From the NCBI RefSeq assembly GCF_016808335.1, contig NC_053148.1, positions 46,206,930 through 46,270,929 on the forward strand: DNA of 64,000 nt, read 5' to 3'. The position numbers and the translations under genes were made by a program. The notes under the pieces were generated by a model. That model worked only from the letters and a program-made list of their open reading frames with translations. It ran no database searches and had not been told where the DNA came from. The first letter of the stretch is position 1, and each line of letters opens with the position of its first letter. This DNA is from Panicum virgatum (Eukaryota > Streptophyta > Magnoliopsida > Poales > Poaceae). Below are positions 1 through 11,900 of the stretch, in pieces.

Positions 1-21
1 GGCATTCATGAGCGGCTTGGA

Positions 22-2374
22 GTGAAAGTAGACCCTATCCCGCATGAAGGCAGCATCTCTCTACTTCTCAAAGCCAAAGCGGGGAACATGTGCTACAAGT
101 GCTTTGCCCGCGACCACTGCATCGCCTCCTGCAGGGACCCCCCCCCCCCCCCCCCCCCGCTGTGTCCTCTGCTCCAGGTCTGGCCACAAGGCGCGCCATT
201 GCAAGGGTTCTGCTGGTGCCGGCAAGGTTGAGTGGAGGGAGAAGGAGTCGGAGAAGAAGGAGAGGGTGTTGTCTGGGAGGATGGAGCTTGTCCCGGGCGA
301 CGTGGAGCACCAGCCTTCGCGGGTGATCGCCTGTGCTGCTCGCACTAGGGTCATCCGGGAGGTGGAGCGTGATCTTGAGCTGCACTCGCTCATCGGGGTG
401 CAGCTGGATGCGAGGCAGTGGATGACCTACGACCAGGTTCATTGGGATGTCATTCGGCAACTCTGCATCCCGGGATTCGTGCTGCGTGTGACGATGATGA
501 AGCCGGCCACCTTCCTCCTGCGTTTTGGGCAGCCAGTGCAGCGTAATGCTGCGCTTGGACGCAGGCCAATCTCTATTGGGAGTACCCGCCTTCACCTCAT
601 GCCTTGGACACGGTAGTCTGGTGCGACGACTGCAAGCAAGCTCAACTACCAGGTACGTGTTTGTATCGAAGGCATTCCTGATCACGCTACTGATCTTGAG
701 ACCATTAGCAAGCTTTTCTCTTCTACAACCATTGTGGATCGAGTGGATCAAGAGATGAGGAGGGAAGAGGAGGCAACGTGTGTCTGTGTGTGGGTCACTA
801 CGATGGATCCTGACAGTATAGCAATTGAAGGAACCTTGAAGTTGGAAGAGCCAGTTGAATTCTCTGAGGAAGAGTATCATGAGTTCTGCACTAGGATGGG
901 AAACATAGAGGCTCCTGAGGTTCGGCCTGGTGTGGCCAATCTGCTCGACATTGGGATTCTGCTCCACATCGATGAGGTCTTGGATTTCTCACGACTTCCC
1001 AGTAGTCCGTCCTGGAAGAGTTCCGATAGTGCAACTAGTGGCATGCCGGATGATTCAGTGGAAGAAGAGTGGCTGGTGAAGCATCACTTCAGCTGGAGGC
1101 TGGGAGTGCCGGACAGGGCCAGATCTCCTAGGCGCGTGCCAGTGCATGACAGGCTGGGGCCCTCCCGCCGTGACAGATCTCCTGGCCGGGGGGCGGGTGG
1201 TGGGGGAGGACGCATGCAGGTCCCTCCGCCACCCCATACGGCCTTCCGCAGTGCCGGGGGTAGTGCTCCTGCTGGCTGCCATTGTGGTCGTGGTGGCGTG
1301 GGCCCTTCCGACGGCGGGGGTCATGGCATGGGGCACACCGTGCTGACTGACGTGGCCTGCAACAATTCTGTCGGAGTTGAGGAAGACGTGCCTCTCGTCG
1401 TCGGGGAAGACCAGTCCAAGGTGGAGGAGCAAGATGTCCGCTTGAGGGAAGCGGTCAGGCCCCTTTCTGGCCAGGCAGACTTGGTTTTCCTTGTCGGTGA
1501 AACAACTGATACCCATGCAGCTGCTTGGGAACCGATGCTCCTGGAGACGTCTGGGCATCCTGCCCGGGCTGATGAGAAAGGCGCTATGGTTGTGCAGCAG
1601 GAGACGCAGGAGGTGATTCAGGACATGGGCGTGGTTCTGGGCGGCGAACAGTGCCACCAGGATTTGACCTCCTCTAGGGTTGATCCAATGCAGTCTGAGG
1701 CCGAACAAGCAGGAAACGGGTCACTTGTCTTGCATGTGTCGTGTAGTGATCTGCCATACACCGGTCTTGCAACGAAAGACGCGGAAGATTCAAAGCTGCA
1801 GGCAACAAAATCAGCAAAAGATTCAAAGTTGCAGACAACACAATCTGTTGGGCTGGCTGTTAGGGGTGACAAGTAGGCGGGTTTTGTTCGTATGGGAGTT
1901 GATGGTCTCCAGGACTATGGGCCGTCACTTCGGGTGGATGTTGAAGATGGGCCTGCATTTGAGTCGGCGGTGAGCGCACTGGGCAGTGAAACGGATGGGG
2001 CCGGTTCTGAATCGGACGTCCTGAACACCGCTGACACTGATGTATTCGTTGCTGCCGTCGGTGGCATGATTATGGATGCAACAGACGGTTCTTCTAGGAT
2101 GCTTGGGAAGGATGCTCGCGGCGGGATGGAGCCTGAATCGGAGCATGTAGTTATGCAGGAGGAGTCACATTTGCAAGAGGTACATGGGAGGACCTCGGGG
2201 ATTGATGCTACGACAAAGGCCACAAGCAATTTTGCGGCTTCTCTCAGGAAGCCGATTCCTGGTGCTGTGCTGAAGACATCGGTTACTAAGAGGACCACGG
2301 CTTCTGAGGAAGTGTGGAGGTTCAAACCAAGAGGAAGAGCTTCCGTATTGCAAATAGGCCAAAAACTGGGCTAA
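22..2374 (+). pseudogene. LINE ORF1 (nucleic-acid-binding, zinc knuckle) remnant
   Basis: The first part carries two CCHC knuckles, each C-x2-C-x4-H-x4-C: CYKCFARDHCIASC and CVLCSRSGHKARHC. They lie in different frames on either side of a long C run. The reading then moves through three further segments (about 44-616, 734-1876, 1892-2374) in different frames, so the ORF is broken. The middle is rich in Arg, Gly and Ser (RSPRR, RRDRSPGRG), and the rest is acidic and low in conserved motifs, as is usual for ORF1 tails of grass L1 elements. After the LTR insertion the ORF seems to resume near 7786 and end close to 7885. Role by family: RNA binding and formation of the LINE ribonucleoprotein. Confidence 0.7.
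138..158 (+). repeat. poly(C) tract, about 21 C
   Basis: An uninterrupted run of C separates the two zinc knuckles of LINE ORF1. The first knuckle reads in one frame and the second in another, so the run length decides the frame. It may be genuine slippage or a base-calling or assembly error. Confidence 0.9.
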
Positions 2375-2418
2375 CAATGGAGGAACAAGCTACTCAGTTG
2401 CTGATGAAGAAGTGCGGT

Positions 2419-3853
2419 TGTAAGGATCACCGGGGTGTCCGATCCTAGAGGGGGAGGGGTGAATAGGGTGGCTAATTCGCTTTCTAACCTAGGGCTCATT
2501 CTACTTGCATACGATAAATCTAACACGTCCTACACATGCTAGTTATGACTAAGGTTTGTCTATGCTACTCTCTACTTACCCCAAAAGACTTGCAACCTAT
2601 AGCCAATCCTAATCAAACTAACTAGGAAAGTAAAGGCACGCAAGATAGAATAAATGCGGAAACGTAATATGGTAAGTAAAGAGGTAAGGGAGAGAATATG
2701 CAAACTCCTATGAAGACACCAAGACACACGATTTAACATGGTTCGGTTAGGACACCAAGTCCCTCCCTACGTCCACGACCACTTGTCCAACAAGAACAAG
2801 TGTGATGCCGAGTCTCTTCGCTTAATCACCGTCTTGCGTTCACCACCAAGGCTTCCGGCAAGCAAAGGCTAAGTGACCCCAAGTCACCAAGACAAGGCCA
2901 CCACCACCGTCTCTCTCGAAGCGTCACCAACGGCACCGTCTTCACTATCGGAGTTTCTCACCAAGAGGGGTCTCCTTCCCCGCACAAAGTGTCGTTGCCT
3001 CTCCACACCAAGTCGGAGGGTCACACAACGAGTACACAAGATGCTTGCCGCAGCAAGGCTTTCACTCAAGCTAGTTCTCTCAAGAACTAAGCCTAATCAA
3101 GCACTAAGCACTCTCACAAGTGTGCTTAAGCCTATATGACATACAATGAAGATCTAAGGTGGTTGGAGAGGATCTTTAACTCTTTTATGCTTCCTTAGTC
3201 TCCAGCCTTTTCAAATGAGGCGTGGGGTGGCATATATATATAGCCCAACCCCTCAAACTAGCCGTTGGGAAAAGGCTGATGAAATTCCTTAACGCCGGTT
3301 GATCCGACGCTCAGTTTTTGTCATCACCGGTTCAACAGGTGAATGCTTTTTCCCAGTAACTAGCCGTTACTGCTCCAACGGCTACTTGATCAATTGCACC
3401 GACGCTCTTGAAAAGCACCGTCGGTTTAACCGGTGTATGTATACTCAGAAACCCCCAAAAACGGAGTCTCTGGACAACTGCACCGACGCTTGTCTTCAGG
3501 CATCGTCGGTTCAACTGACGCCAAACCCTAGCCTCAGCTTCTGGGTCCATTGCACGACACCATCATTTTTCACATCGTCGGTTCATCCGGTGCACTCTGC
3601 TGACTGAGTCTTCTCTGAGCTCATTGCACCGGTGTATGTAATTTGCCTCACGTCGGTTTAACCGGTGAGAGCAAATTACCTCTGTCTTGGTCCTTTCGAC
3701 CTGATTTCTTTGGGGTTTTGTATCTTTTCATCCCTTGGACCTATAAGCCTGATAATGATCATCTTAACACATATATTAGTCCAAGTGTTGTGTGTGTCAT
3801 CAATCGCCAAAACATTATATTGAAGTATGGCATGAGAGGCCATTTTCGCTACA
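2419..3853 (-). repeat. 3' LTR of the gag-only element (family A, 1435 bp)
   Basis: It begins TGTAAGGATCACC and ends TTTTCGCTACA on the + strand, the mirror of a TG...CA LTR transcribed leftward. It contains a minus-strand TATA stretch near 3231-3246 and, on its U3 side (about 3290-3670), the repeated CACCGG/TAACCGACG motifs described for the copy at 31075. The first 600 bp match 7177-7785, and the full length matches 55529-57003 and 31075-32554 (reversed). Confidence 0.88.
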
Positions 3854-3867
3854 ATCTCCCCCTTTTT

Positions 3868-5290
3868 GGTGATTGATGACAACACGACCAAAACAAGCAA
3901 GATGAATTGCAAGAATATGAAATTGATACCAATTTGAAAAGTTAGAAACTACTTAGCTTGCTCGGATGACATTTCAATGCTCATTTTAAAAGCTACCGGC
4001 ATTTGATTAGTCCATAGGACGAAATACTTCCGGCTTGATAGCAATTGTGAAACAAATGGCTTGTGACCAATGTAAGATAATTGTGTGGTTTGAACCATAT
4101 GAGTAATGAAATTTTTTTTTGTACCTTAGTCCATGGGATCATCAAATTACACTTCTCCCCCATATTGACTAAGTACCTCCCCCTATCACCATGCATCCTT
4201 TTGCATTGCATTTTCCATTCCTCCCCCTTGCTAATGGCATTATTTACTCCAAACTATTTGCTTACATTTAGGGTATATTTCTCCGCCTTTGTCATTAAAC
4301 ACCTAAAAGCTTCATAACCACTAGCAACAAGGAGCATTAGTAGCAAAAGAAATTGACTAGTGATAGAGTGTTATATCCATTAAATTTGGCATATCTCCCT
4401 TTGTTTGAACAAGCTCCCCCTTTTCCAAAGCTTGTGGCACTTCTCATCTTAACACCAATTGTGATGCCAATTTGTGATTTGTAGGGGTAGTGTTCATAAG
4501 AAATTTGAACTCATGGAGATAGCTCTAGGTGACTACAACAAATAGTACTTGTAAAGCATATTAGTCACACAAATACAAGCTATAGAGTTAGCTCCCCTTA
4601 AATATGTGCATTAAAGTTTGAATCACTCACAAATGTATGCACTTGTATTACACATAGTGGGGATTTAACTTTATAACTTGCTAATCATGGCACCATAAGC
4701 AAGCAATTGATATCAAAAGCATTTTTACCACAAATATGAGAGATATCAAATTGCAAGATATGCTATGGAAGACATATGCCATGTGAGAGAAACAAATAAG
4801 CTTATGTAGGTTGCAACAAGATATGATAAAGCATAGACAACCTACCATATGAAATTTCTAAGAAAGCATATCAAATGAAAGATGCCAATAGTAAAGATAA
4901 GATCATGCATTCCTAGAGAGGCATTGAGCTACAATGATGCATGAAGGATATCAAATGAAATTGAGATCATCCTTTTACCTTGCTCATTACCTCATATGTA
5001 GGGGAGGGGAATTTGGGTCACTAATTTTTAATCCACAACTTGGCTTTAATTCAACTTTGCATGATGCATCCCTACTCATGCATCCCAAACCTTGCCAAGC
5101 CTACAAATTCCCCACGATGCTTGTTTGGCGCCTAAGTTTTAGGGATCAAAACCTTTTGAGAGCCATCCATGGTATGAATAATATCCTTGGGCACCCAAAT
5201 AGGCAGGTTCCATCCATATGTTCTCCACCCCATGACATGAGCTACCACCTTGCCATTCTTCTTCTTTTTAAGTATGTAGTGGTTGCTCTT
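3868..5290 (-). other. Non-coding interior of the gag-only element
   Basis: AT-rich sequence with no ORF resembling pol. The only protein-like trace is a degraded extension of gag around 5140-5290 (minus strand) with the fragments WVPK and GWNLP followed by stops. A full-length Copia element would carry more than 3 kb of pol here. Confidence 0.7.
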
Positions 5291-7074
5291 TTACTTGTTC
5301 TTGTGGGTGGGCTTGGTGTACATGTATGACGCCTTCAAGTTTGGAGATGGGTTTTTCTTTATCTCCTTAGCCTTCTTGTGTCCCTTCTTGCTCTTGTTCA
5401 AGTTCTTGGGCTTGCCATTTTCTTTACCCTTTGCTTTGCCCTCTTTCTCCTTGCATTGGTAGGACTTGTGGCCTTCTTTGTAACACTTGATGCAAGTCAC
5501 GGTTTCTCCCTTCTCAATTTTCTTCACGCCCGTGAGGGTGTTATCTTGAGAAGGTTGGACTTGCTCTTGAGTATACTTTCCTTTGAGCCGCCTCAAGTCC
5601 GCCATTAGCCTTTCTACCTCTTGTTTGAGCTCATCATTTTTCTTAGCAATGAGATCATCACATGTTTCTACAATCACATCCTCATTGCAAGGCATTAGAT
5701 CACAAGAGGTAGACGCATCTACCTTGACAATGGGAATAACACAAGGAATATTGCAAGGAAATGATTTATCCGATGATGCTTCACTTTTAGATTCAAAACT
5801 CTCATATTTTATTTTAAGTTCTTTATGCTCATTGTCTAACAAATTGAATTTGTTTAGCAAGTTCTCATATCTTGAGACAAATGAAGCATGTAGTTTTTCT
5901 TTACCCTTGAGAGCTTTGATTTCTTTATTTTGTTTAGTGAGATGTTCTTGTTGATTATGAAGAAGTGTCATCATCTCACTAATTTCATCAGTTTCAACAT
6001 CGGATTCATCATTGGAGGAGGAGTCATCACTTACATCGTTATTACCTTGTACCATGAGACACATGGGAGGTGGTTATGATCTCCGAGGGCGATGGGTGGT
6101 GGAGCTCTTGGAATTTTTCTTGTGACTTGAGCTTTCACCACTTTTCTTGGGCTTGTAGATGGCGGAGAGAGCTTGAGATCTTGATTTGTTCTTTTTCTTC
6201 ACCATTTCTCCATCCCCACCGCACTCCCTCTAATGAGAGTTTTGTACCCAATCTCATAGAGCTCATGTACACGCTCGGCAATCTTGCGGTGATGGTATAG
6301 CACGGCCCTTGGATATTATTCGTCACTTGAACTTGATTCATCATCACTATCTTTCTCATCCTCTTCTTCTTGTTCACTTGAGCTTGATGAGTCTTGCCGC
6401 CTTGGTTGGTGCTTGCATGAGTGCTTGGCGGCGAGACTCTTGTGGCTTGAAGAAGAGGTGGACTCTTGCTCCTTCTTCTTTGTCATCCCCATACTATATT
6501 CATGGGCGATGATTTGATTGATGACTTAGTTTGGTGTAAGCTTGACCAAGTCTTCTTTTTGCAAGAGTGAGTTGATGATGTCGTAGTCGGGCTTGCGAAG
6601 GCTTCGGAGGATCTTCCGGTTAATCTCCCAATCCTCAACTTGATTGAGACCTAAGGCATTAATTTCATTGACAAGAATATTTAATCGTGAGGACATGTCA
6701 TGAGCATTTTCATTTGGAAGTTGTTTAAAGCTACTAAGCTCCTCGCCGAGAATATGATATTTTTGATTGGCAACATACTTTGTGCTCTCATTATTCTCGG
6801 CGATTTGCGTCCATAGCTTATGAGCATCTTCACAAGCATAAACACGATTAAACACACTATCACATAGAGAAGACAATAGAATTGATTTTGCAATGGCATC
6901 ATATTGTCTCTCGGCCTTAGTCTCATTTTTCTTCCCTAATTCGGTGACACGCCAAACATCAAGCCCACAGGCTTGGAGATGTGCTTGCATAAGCACTTTC
7001 CATTGAGGAAATCCCATGCCATCGAAAAACGGAGCCATATCGGTACTCATCCCTTCCCCGGACATGATACTCAC
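5291..7074 (-). pseudogene. Copia-like Gag polyprotein, frameshifted
   Basis: On the minus strand, 7074-6526 encodes a UBN2/DUF4219-like capsid region, with a WKVLMQAHL segment near the N terminus and a LWTQIAENNE-type core. 6512-6135 is a Ser/Glu-rich linker in shifted frames. 6064-5291 encodes a coiled-coil-like Lys/Glu-rich stretch followed by a CCHC knuckle, CIKCYKEGHKSYQC, and a very basic Lys-rich tail. By family it is the capsid/nucleocapsid protein that packages the element RNA. Breaks between the two large segments and after the tail make it a pseudogene in this copy. It begins about 90 bp inside the primer-binding site, the normal position for gag. Confidence 0.82.
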
Positions 7075-7162
7075 TCGACGGTGAAGTGGACGGGTCTCCT
7101 ACGAGCTTTCTCACAAATTTACCAATGGAATTGGCTAATCCTTGTAAGAGGTGTGAGATCAA

Positions 7163-7174
7163 GCTCTGATACCA
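7163..7174 (-). promoter_or_regulatory. Primer-binding site (initiator tRNA-Met type)
   Basis: The minus strand reads TGGTATCAGAGC, the standard tRNA-iMet primer site of plant Copia-type elements, two bases inside the LTR edge at 7177. It fixes the orientation of the element as minus. Confidence 0.9.
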
Positions 7175-7176
7175 AT

Positions 7177-7785
7177 TGTAAGGATCACCGGGGTGTCCGA
7201 CCCTAGAGGGGGAGGGGGTGAATAGGGTCGCTAATTCGCTTTCTAACCTATGGCTCAATCTACTTGCATAAGATAAACCTAACACGTCCTACACATACTA
7301 GTTATGACTAAGATTTATCTATGCTACTCTCTACTTACCCCAAAAGACTTGCAACATATAGACAATCCTAATCAAACTAACTAGGAAAGTAAAGGCACGC
7401 AAGATAGAGTAAATGCGGAAAAGTAATATGGTAAGTAAAGAGGTAAGGGAGATAATATGCAAACTCCCGTGAAGATACCAAGACACACGATTTAACGTAG
7501 TTCGGTTAGGACACCAAGTCCCTCCCTACGTCCACGGCCACTTGTCCAACAAGAACAAGTGTGATGCCGAGTCTCTTCGCTTGATCACCGTTTTGCGTTC
7601 GCCACCAAGGCTTCCGGCAAGCAAAGGCTAAGTGACCCCAAGTCACCAAGACAAGGCCACCACCACCGTCTCTCTCAAAGCGTCACCAACGACACCGTCT
7701 TCACTATCGGAGTTTCTCACCAAGAGGGGTCTCCTTCCCCGCACAAAGTGTCGTTGCCTCTCCACACCAAGTCGGAGGGTCACAT
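7177..7785 (-). repeat. 5' LTR of the gag-only element, truncated
   Basis: It aligns with 2419-3025 from the TGTAAGGATCACC edge through the segment ending GGAGGGTCACA. It then stops abruptly and LINE ORF1-like sequence (HMEHGFVTGL...) follows. About 830 bp of the LTR, including the U3 motif array and TATA, are missing, so this copy has lost its 5' promoter. Confidence 0.85.
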
Positions 7786-8099
7786 GGAGCATGGGTTTGT
7801 TACTGGCTTACGCGACATGTTCGGAATCTCTAGGGAGGATGGGAGCAATCCTCTCCAGGCCCTAGTGGTGGAAGCTAAAGCTTAATGGGTACGACCCATT
7901 GTTGTGGGTGTGTGGGGGTGTGTACGTGTTGTTCCTTCCGTCCTATGTCCTCCTTCTTTTTTCATTTGTGTGGTGGGGGCTGTTCTCCAAAGTTGTACCT
8001 GTGTTGTGTTCTTCTTTTCTTCTGTTTGGGTATGGCTCTTGCCACTTTGTTTCCTACAGAGCTCCTGCCTGCTCTGTATGTGCGTCTCTCAAGTTTCCT

Positions 8100-8806
8100 A
8101 TGTTAGAACAAAAGTGTGTCACTCTTAGTTGGAATGTCCGGGGATTAAATAATCCCGCGAGAAGAAAGGTGGTACGAGACTTGGTAAGGGATCAGGGGTG
8201 CTCTATAGTATGTCTGCAAGAAACCAAACTGGAGGCGGTTACAGCTCAGATTGTTGAAGAGACCTTGGGGCCAAACTTCGCTGATAACTTTTCTTTCTTG
8301 CCTGCTGTTGGTACAAGAGGTGGAGTGCTGATTGCTGTGGATGGGAATTACTACTCTCTCTCTCTCTGATCCTCATTGTCAGGAGAATTCGGTGACCGTC
8401 TTGTTAACTGCAACCACATGGCCGTTGTCTTGGTGGATAACTGGAGTTTATGGGCCGCAGGATGATGATGCTAAATTGGGATTTCTAAATGAAATGAGGG
8501 CATTGCAACAGTTAACGTCTGACAGATGGCTTCTTGTTGGAGATTTCAATCTCATCTTGCAAGCTGAAGACAAAAGCAATGATAATTTGAATAGAAGGCT
8601 GATGGGGGCTTTCAGACGTGCTGTAGATGATATGGAGCTCAAGGAAATGTGCTTAAAGGGAAGAAAATATACCTGGTCCAACAATCGAACGCAAACTAGA
8701 ATTGGTCGTGCATTTTGTACAGCTGAATGGGAACTTATGATGCCCAACTGCCACCTTCAGGCCATTTCTTCTCTGGTGTCGGATCATGCACCTCTTGTGC
8801 TCAGTT
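8100..8806 (+). pseudogene. LINE ORF2, APE-type endonuclease domain
   Basis: The region starts with an ATG followed by a TLSWNVRGLNN motif. It continues with LQETKL (metal-binding Glu), GGVLIAVD, VYGPQ, LLVGDFNLI (Asp/Asn active-site motif), TWSNN and SDHAPLVLS (Asp-His). These are the ordered motifs of the LINE endonuclease that nicks target DNA. A CT microsatellite at 8351-8370 shifts the frame between the 7899-8369 and 8332-8808 segments, and a TGA ends the second segment. Downstream, the linker to the reverse transcriptase (8990-9402) is readable but also broken. Confidence 0.85.
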
Positions 8807-8989
8807 GAGACCATGCAAGACAGACCTATAGAGGTTTTCGGTTTGAATTCTTTTGGCCCAAGCTTCCTGGTTACATTGAAACTGTCTCTGCAACTTGGAA
8901 CAAACCCATCTCTGTCCAGAATCCTTTTCTAAGATTACATTCAAAGCTGCAAAGAACAGCGAAAGCACTTAGATTGTGGGCTAAAGCTC

Positions 8990-11900
8990 TGATTGGGCCA
9001 AACAAATTGCTGCTCCTGGCTGCCAAACAGTTGATTTGGATCTTGGACATAGTGGAAGAACATACATCTCTGAGCAATGCAGAGATTCTCTTGAGAAGGG
9101 ATGTTAAACATTGGTTCCTTGCTATGACAGTTGTGGAGAAGTTAAGGGCAAAACAACAGTCGAGAATTTCATTTTTGAGAGCAAGAGAAGCTAACTCAAA
9201 ATTGTTCTTCATGTCAATTAATGGAAGGAAAAGGAAGAATTTTATTCAGAGCTTGGAAACTTCTCATGGATTGGTTCACTTGCATAAGGACAAGGAACAA
9301 GAAATTTACAACCACTTCAATGGGTTGCTAGGAAACCAGCAAAATAGATCTAGCACTCTGGACTGGGGCAGACTCGGCTTGCATCGATTTGCAGTTTCTT
9401 GAGGAGGATTTCACAGTTGATGAAGTCAAAGAGGTCATTTTTGGGCTCAAATCAGATAAGGCTCCTGGGCCAGATGAATTCATCGGGAGCTTCTTCAAGT
9501 CCTCTTGGGAGATTATAAAAAAATGATGTCATGCTAGCAGTAAATTACTTTTTTGAAAGGATCGGGTGCTCTAGCCTAAGAGGGGGGGGGGGTGAATTAG
9601 GCACTAATAAAAACTTAGACCTATGGCTCCAACTAGTTTGCACAAAACTTAAACTAAAACATGCTATCTAGATGTGCAACTAGGTTGTTCTAGTGTGAAA
9701 CCCCTATCCCAAAAGACTTTAGCAACCTATAGCCTTTCCTATCAAGAAACTATTCTATGAAAGTAAAGGCACACAAATTGCTAGTATGAAATGCGGAAGC
9801 TTAAAGAGCGGGATAGGAGATAGCAAACTCTTGACGCGTGTGTTTATCCCGTGGTTCGGTTAGCCACAAAGGCACACCTACATCCACGTTGTTGTAGCAC
9901 TCACTAAGAGTATTGCTACTCGGCCACCAAGTCTCTTCTGTGAACACAATGACGGTCACCTTGGCCCCGGGTTCCACTAAGGAGCTTCTCCACAAAGGAT
10001 GGGGGTCTCCACGTCCCCCGCACAAAGTGTCGTCGCCGCTCCACACCAAGTCGGAGGGTCGATGACGTTGCCGGTGAGCTTCACGCTCCAAGGTGCCGGC
10101 GCACCAAGCTTTTGTTTTAGTTCACTAGAGAACCACAGCACAAAGGCTCAAGGCCTTGCAATCACACTCACTAAGAGCTAATCTAGCACTCACACTTTAC
10201 AAAGCTAGTGCTATAAGCTAAGGATATGATCTATGAGCTCTTGTATGGCTTAGAGATGTTCTTGGATGTGTATGAGGTGTCTTGGGACTCCAGCAATCTT
10301 CAAATGGCCGGGGTGAGGCGTATATATAAGCCACCAAGTCTTGTAGCCGTTGCTCCAATGGTCAGCTGAAAATCTGCGTATCACCGGAAGAACCGATGCC
10401 TTAGGCTGAGGTAGCGTCGGTTCTTCCGGTCACTCATAACCCGAAGTAGCCGTTGAACTTCTGACAGCTGACACAGTGATCACCGGTTGAACCGATGCTT
10501 TGTACCGATGCATCACCGGTTCATCCGATGCTTAAGAATCTTCTCCTGGGCGCTGACGTCATTACACCGATGGTATGCACCGATGCATCACTAGTTCAAC
10601 CGGTGCTGAAGAATCTTCTCCTGGGCTCTTGACATCGTCTCTGGAACATAGGACGCCCAATGCACCGATGCCCCTTTTTGACCCGTCGGTTCATCCGGTG
10701 CCCATAAGCTGACTTGGCTCTGCCATGACGTCGGTTCTTCTGACAACCATCGGATGCACCGACGCTTCATGCGTCGGTTCTTCCGGTGCTACTGACTGAA
10801 GAGCTTTCAGTGCGCTGCCCTGAGACCCGCGAGGGGCGGCTCCCCCTCGACCCCCGTCCGCTAACCGGGTAGCAGAACCCCCGTAGGGGCGGCCCTTCGG
10901 GCCTTGCTACGCCTATCTTTTCTTTCTCTTTGTCATCACTTGAACCTAAAAGCCTGAGAATGGTCATCTTAACAATCATATTAGTCCAAGTGTTGTGTTG
11001 TCATTCGATCACCAAAATCACTTGAAATTGCATAAATGGTGCCATATTCCTTACATTTTTCAACCAGCACATGCAACATCTGAACCTTTTGAATGCAGCG
11101 CATGTTGTCTTAATTCCAAAGTCGGCGGAAGCAAGTAAAATCACTGACTACAGGCCTATTAGCCTTACCAGCAGTGTTGCTAAAATTCTTTTGAAACTAT
11201 TGAGCAACAGACTTGCTGGATGTTTGCATCAGCTAATCTCCAGGAACCAGAGTGCCTTCATTCGAAGAAGAAGTATACATGACAATTTCTTGTACACACA
11301 AAATCTCATTAAAGAACTTCATGCTGCTAAAAGGTCGGTGATGTTCCTAAAGCTTGACATTGCAAAGGCATTTGACATGGTTAACTGGAGTTACTTGCTT
11401 AAGTTGCTTGAGGTTCTGGGTTTTGGTGCTAAATGGAGGTCATGGATCACGGGATTACTTTCCACTGCTAGCTCTTCGGTTTTGATAAATGGAAGCCAAG
11501 GGAGAAAATTCTTCCACAAGGCAGGACTGAGGCAAGGGGATCCACTGTCCCCCATGCTCTTCATCATTGCCTTAGAAGCTCTGCAAAAGATGCTAGCCCT
11601 GGCGGAATAAGAGTCCGCTTTGCAACCCATCCACAGTAGAGCTGCAAAAATACGGGTCAGTTTGTATGCTGATGCTGCTGCTGTTTTTGCCAATCCAATC
11701 AAAGAGGACATCAACCTTATCAAGGAGGTTTTTGAGGTTTTTGGTGAAGCTTCGGGGCTTAAAATCAACCTTACTAAAAGTGCAGTATATCCGATTCGCT
11801 GTGATGGTATTGATCTGCAAGAAGTTCTGGCAGACTTCCGGTGCAACGTGCTCAGTTTTCCTTGCAAATACCTCGGCCTCCCCCTTAGTGTCCGATGCTT

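Larger units (their letters stand above)
2419..7785 (-). mobile_element. Gag-only LTR retrotransposon (family A), nested in the LINE
   Basis: Two copies of one LTR bracket an interior of about 3.3 kb. In the minus direction the element has a primer-binding site matching initiator tRNA-Met (GCTCTGATACCA on the + strand, 7163-7174), a Copia-like gag with one zinc knuckle, a non-coding AT-rich stretch, and a purine tract (ATCTCCCCCTTTTT on the + strand, 3854-3867) next to the other LTR. I found no protease, integrase, reverse transcriptase or RNase H in any frame of the interior. This fits a non-autonomous TR-GAG type element that would borrow pol from a relative. The 5' LTR is truncated, and no target-site duplication is seen because the right end is missing. 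Confidence 0.85.

Noticed and set aside
2873..3139. Open frame MTPSHQDKATTT... seen again at 7632 and 55984
   Set aside because: The repetition reflects copies of LTR family A, not a gene family. The frame differs between copies.
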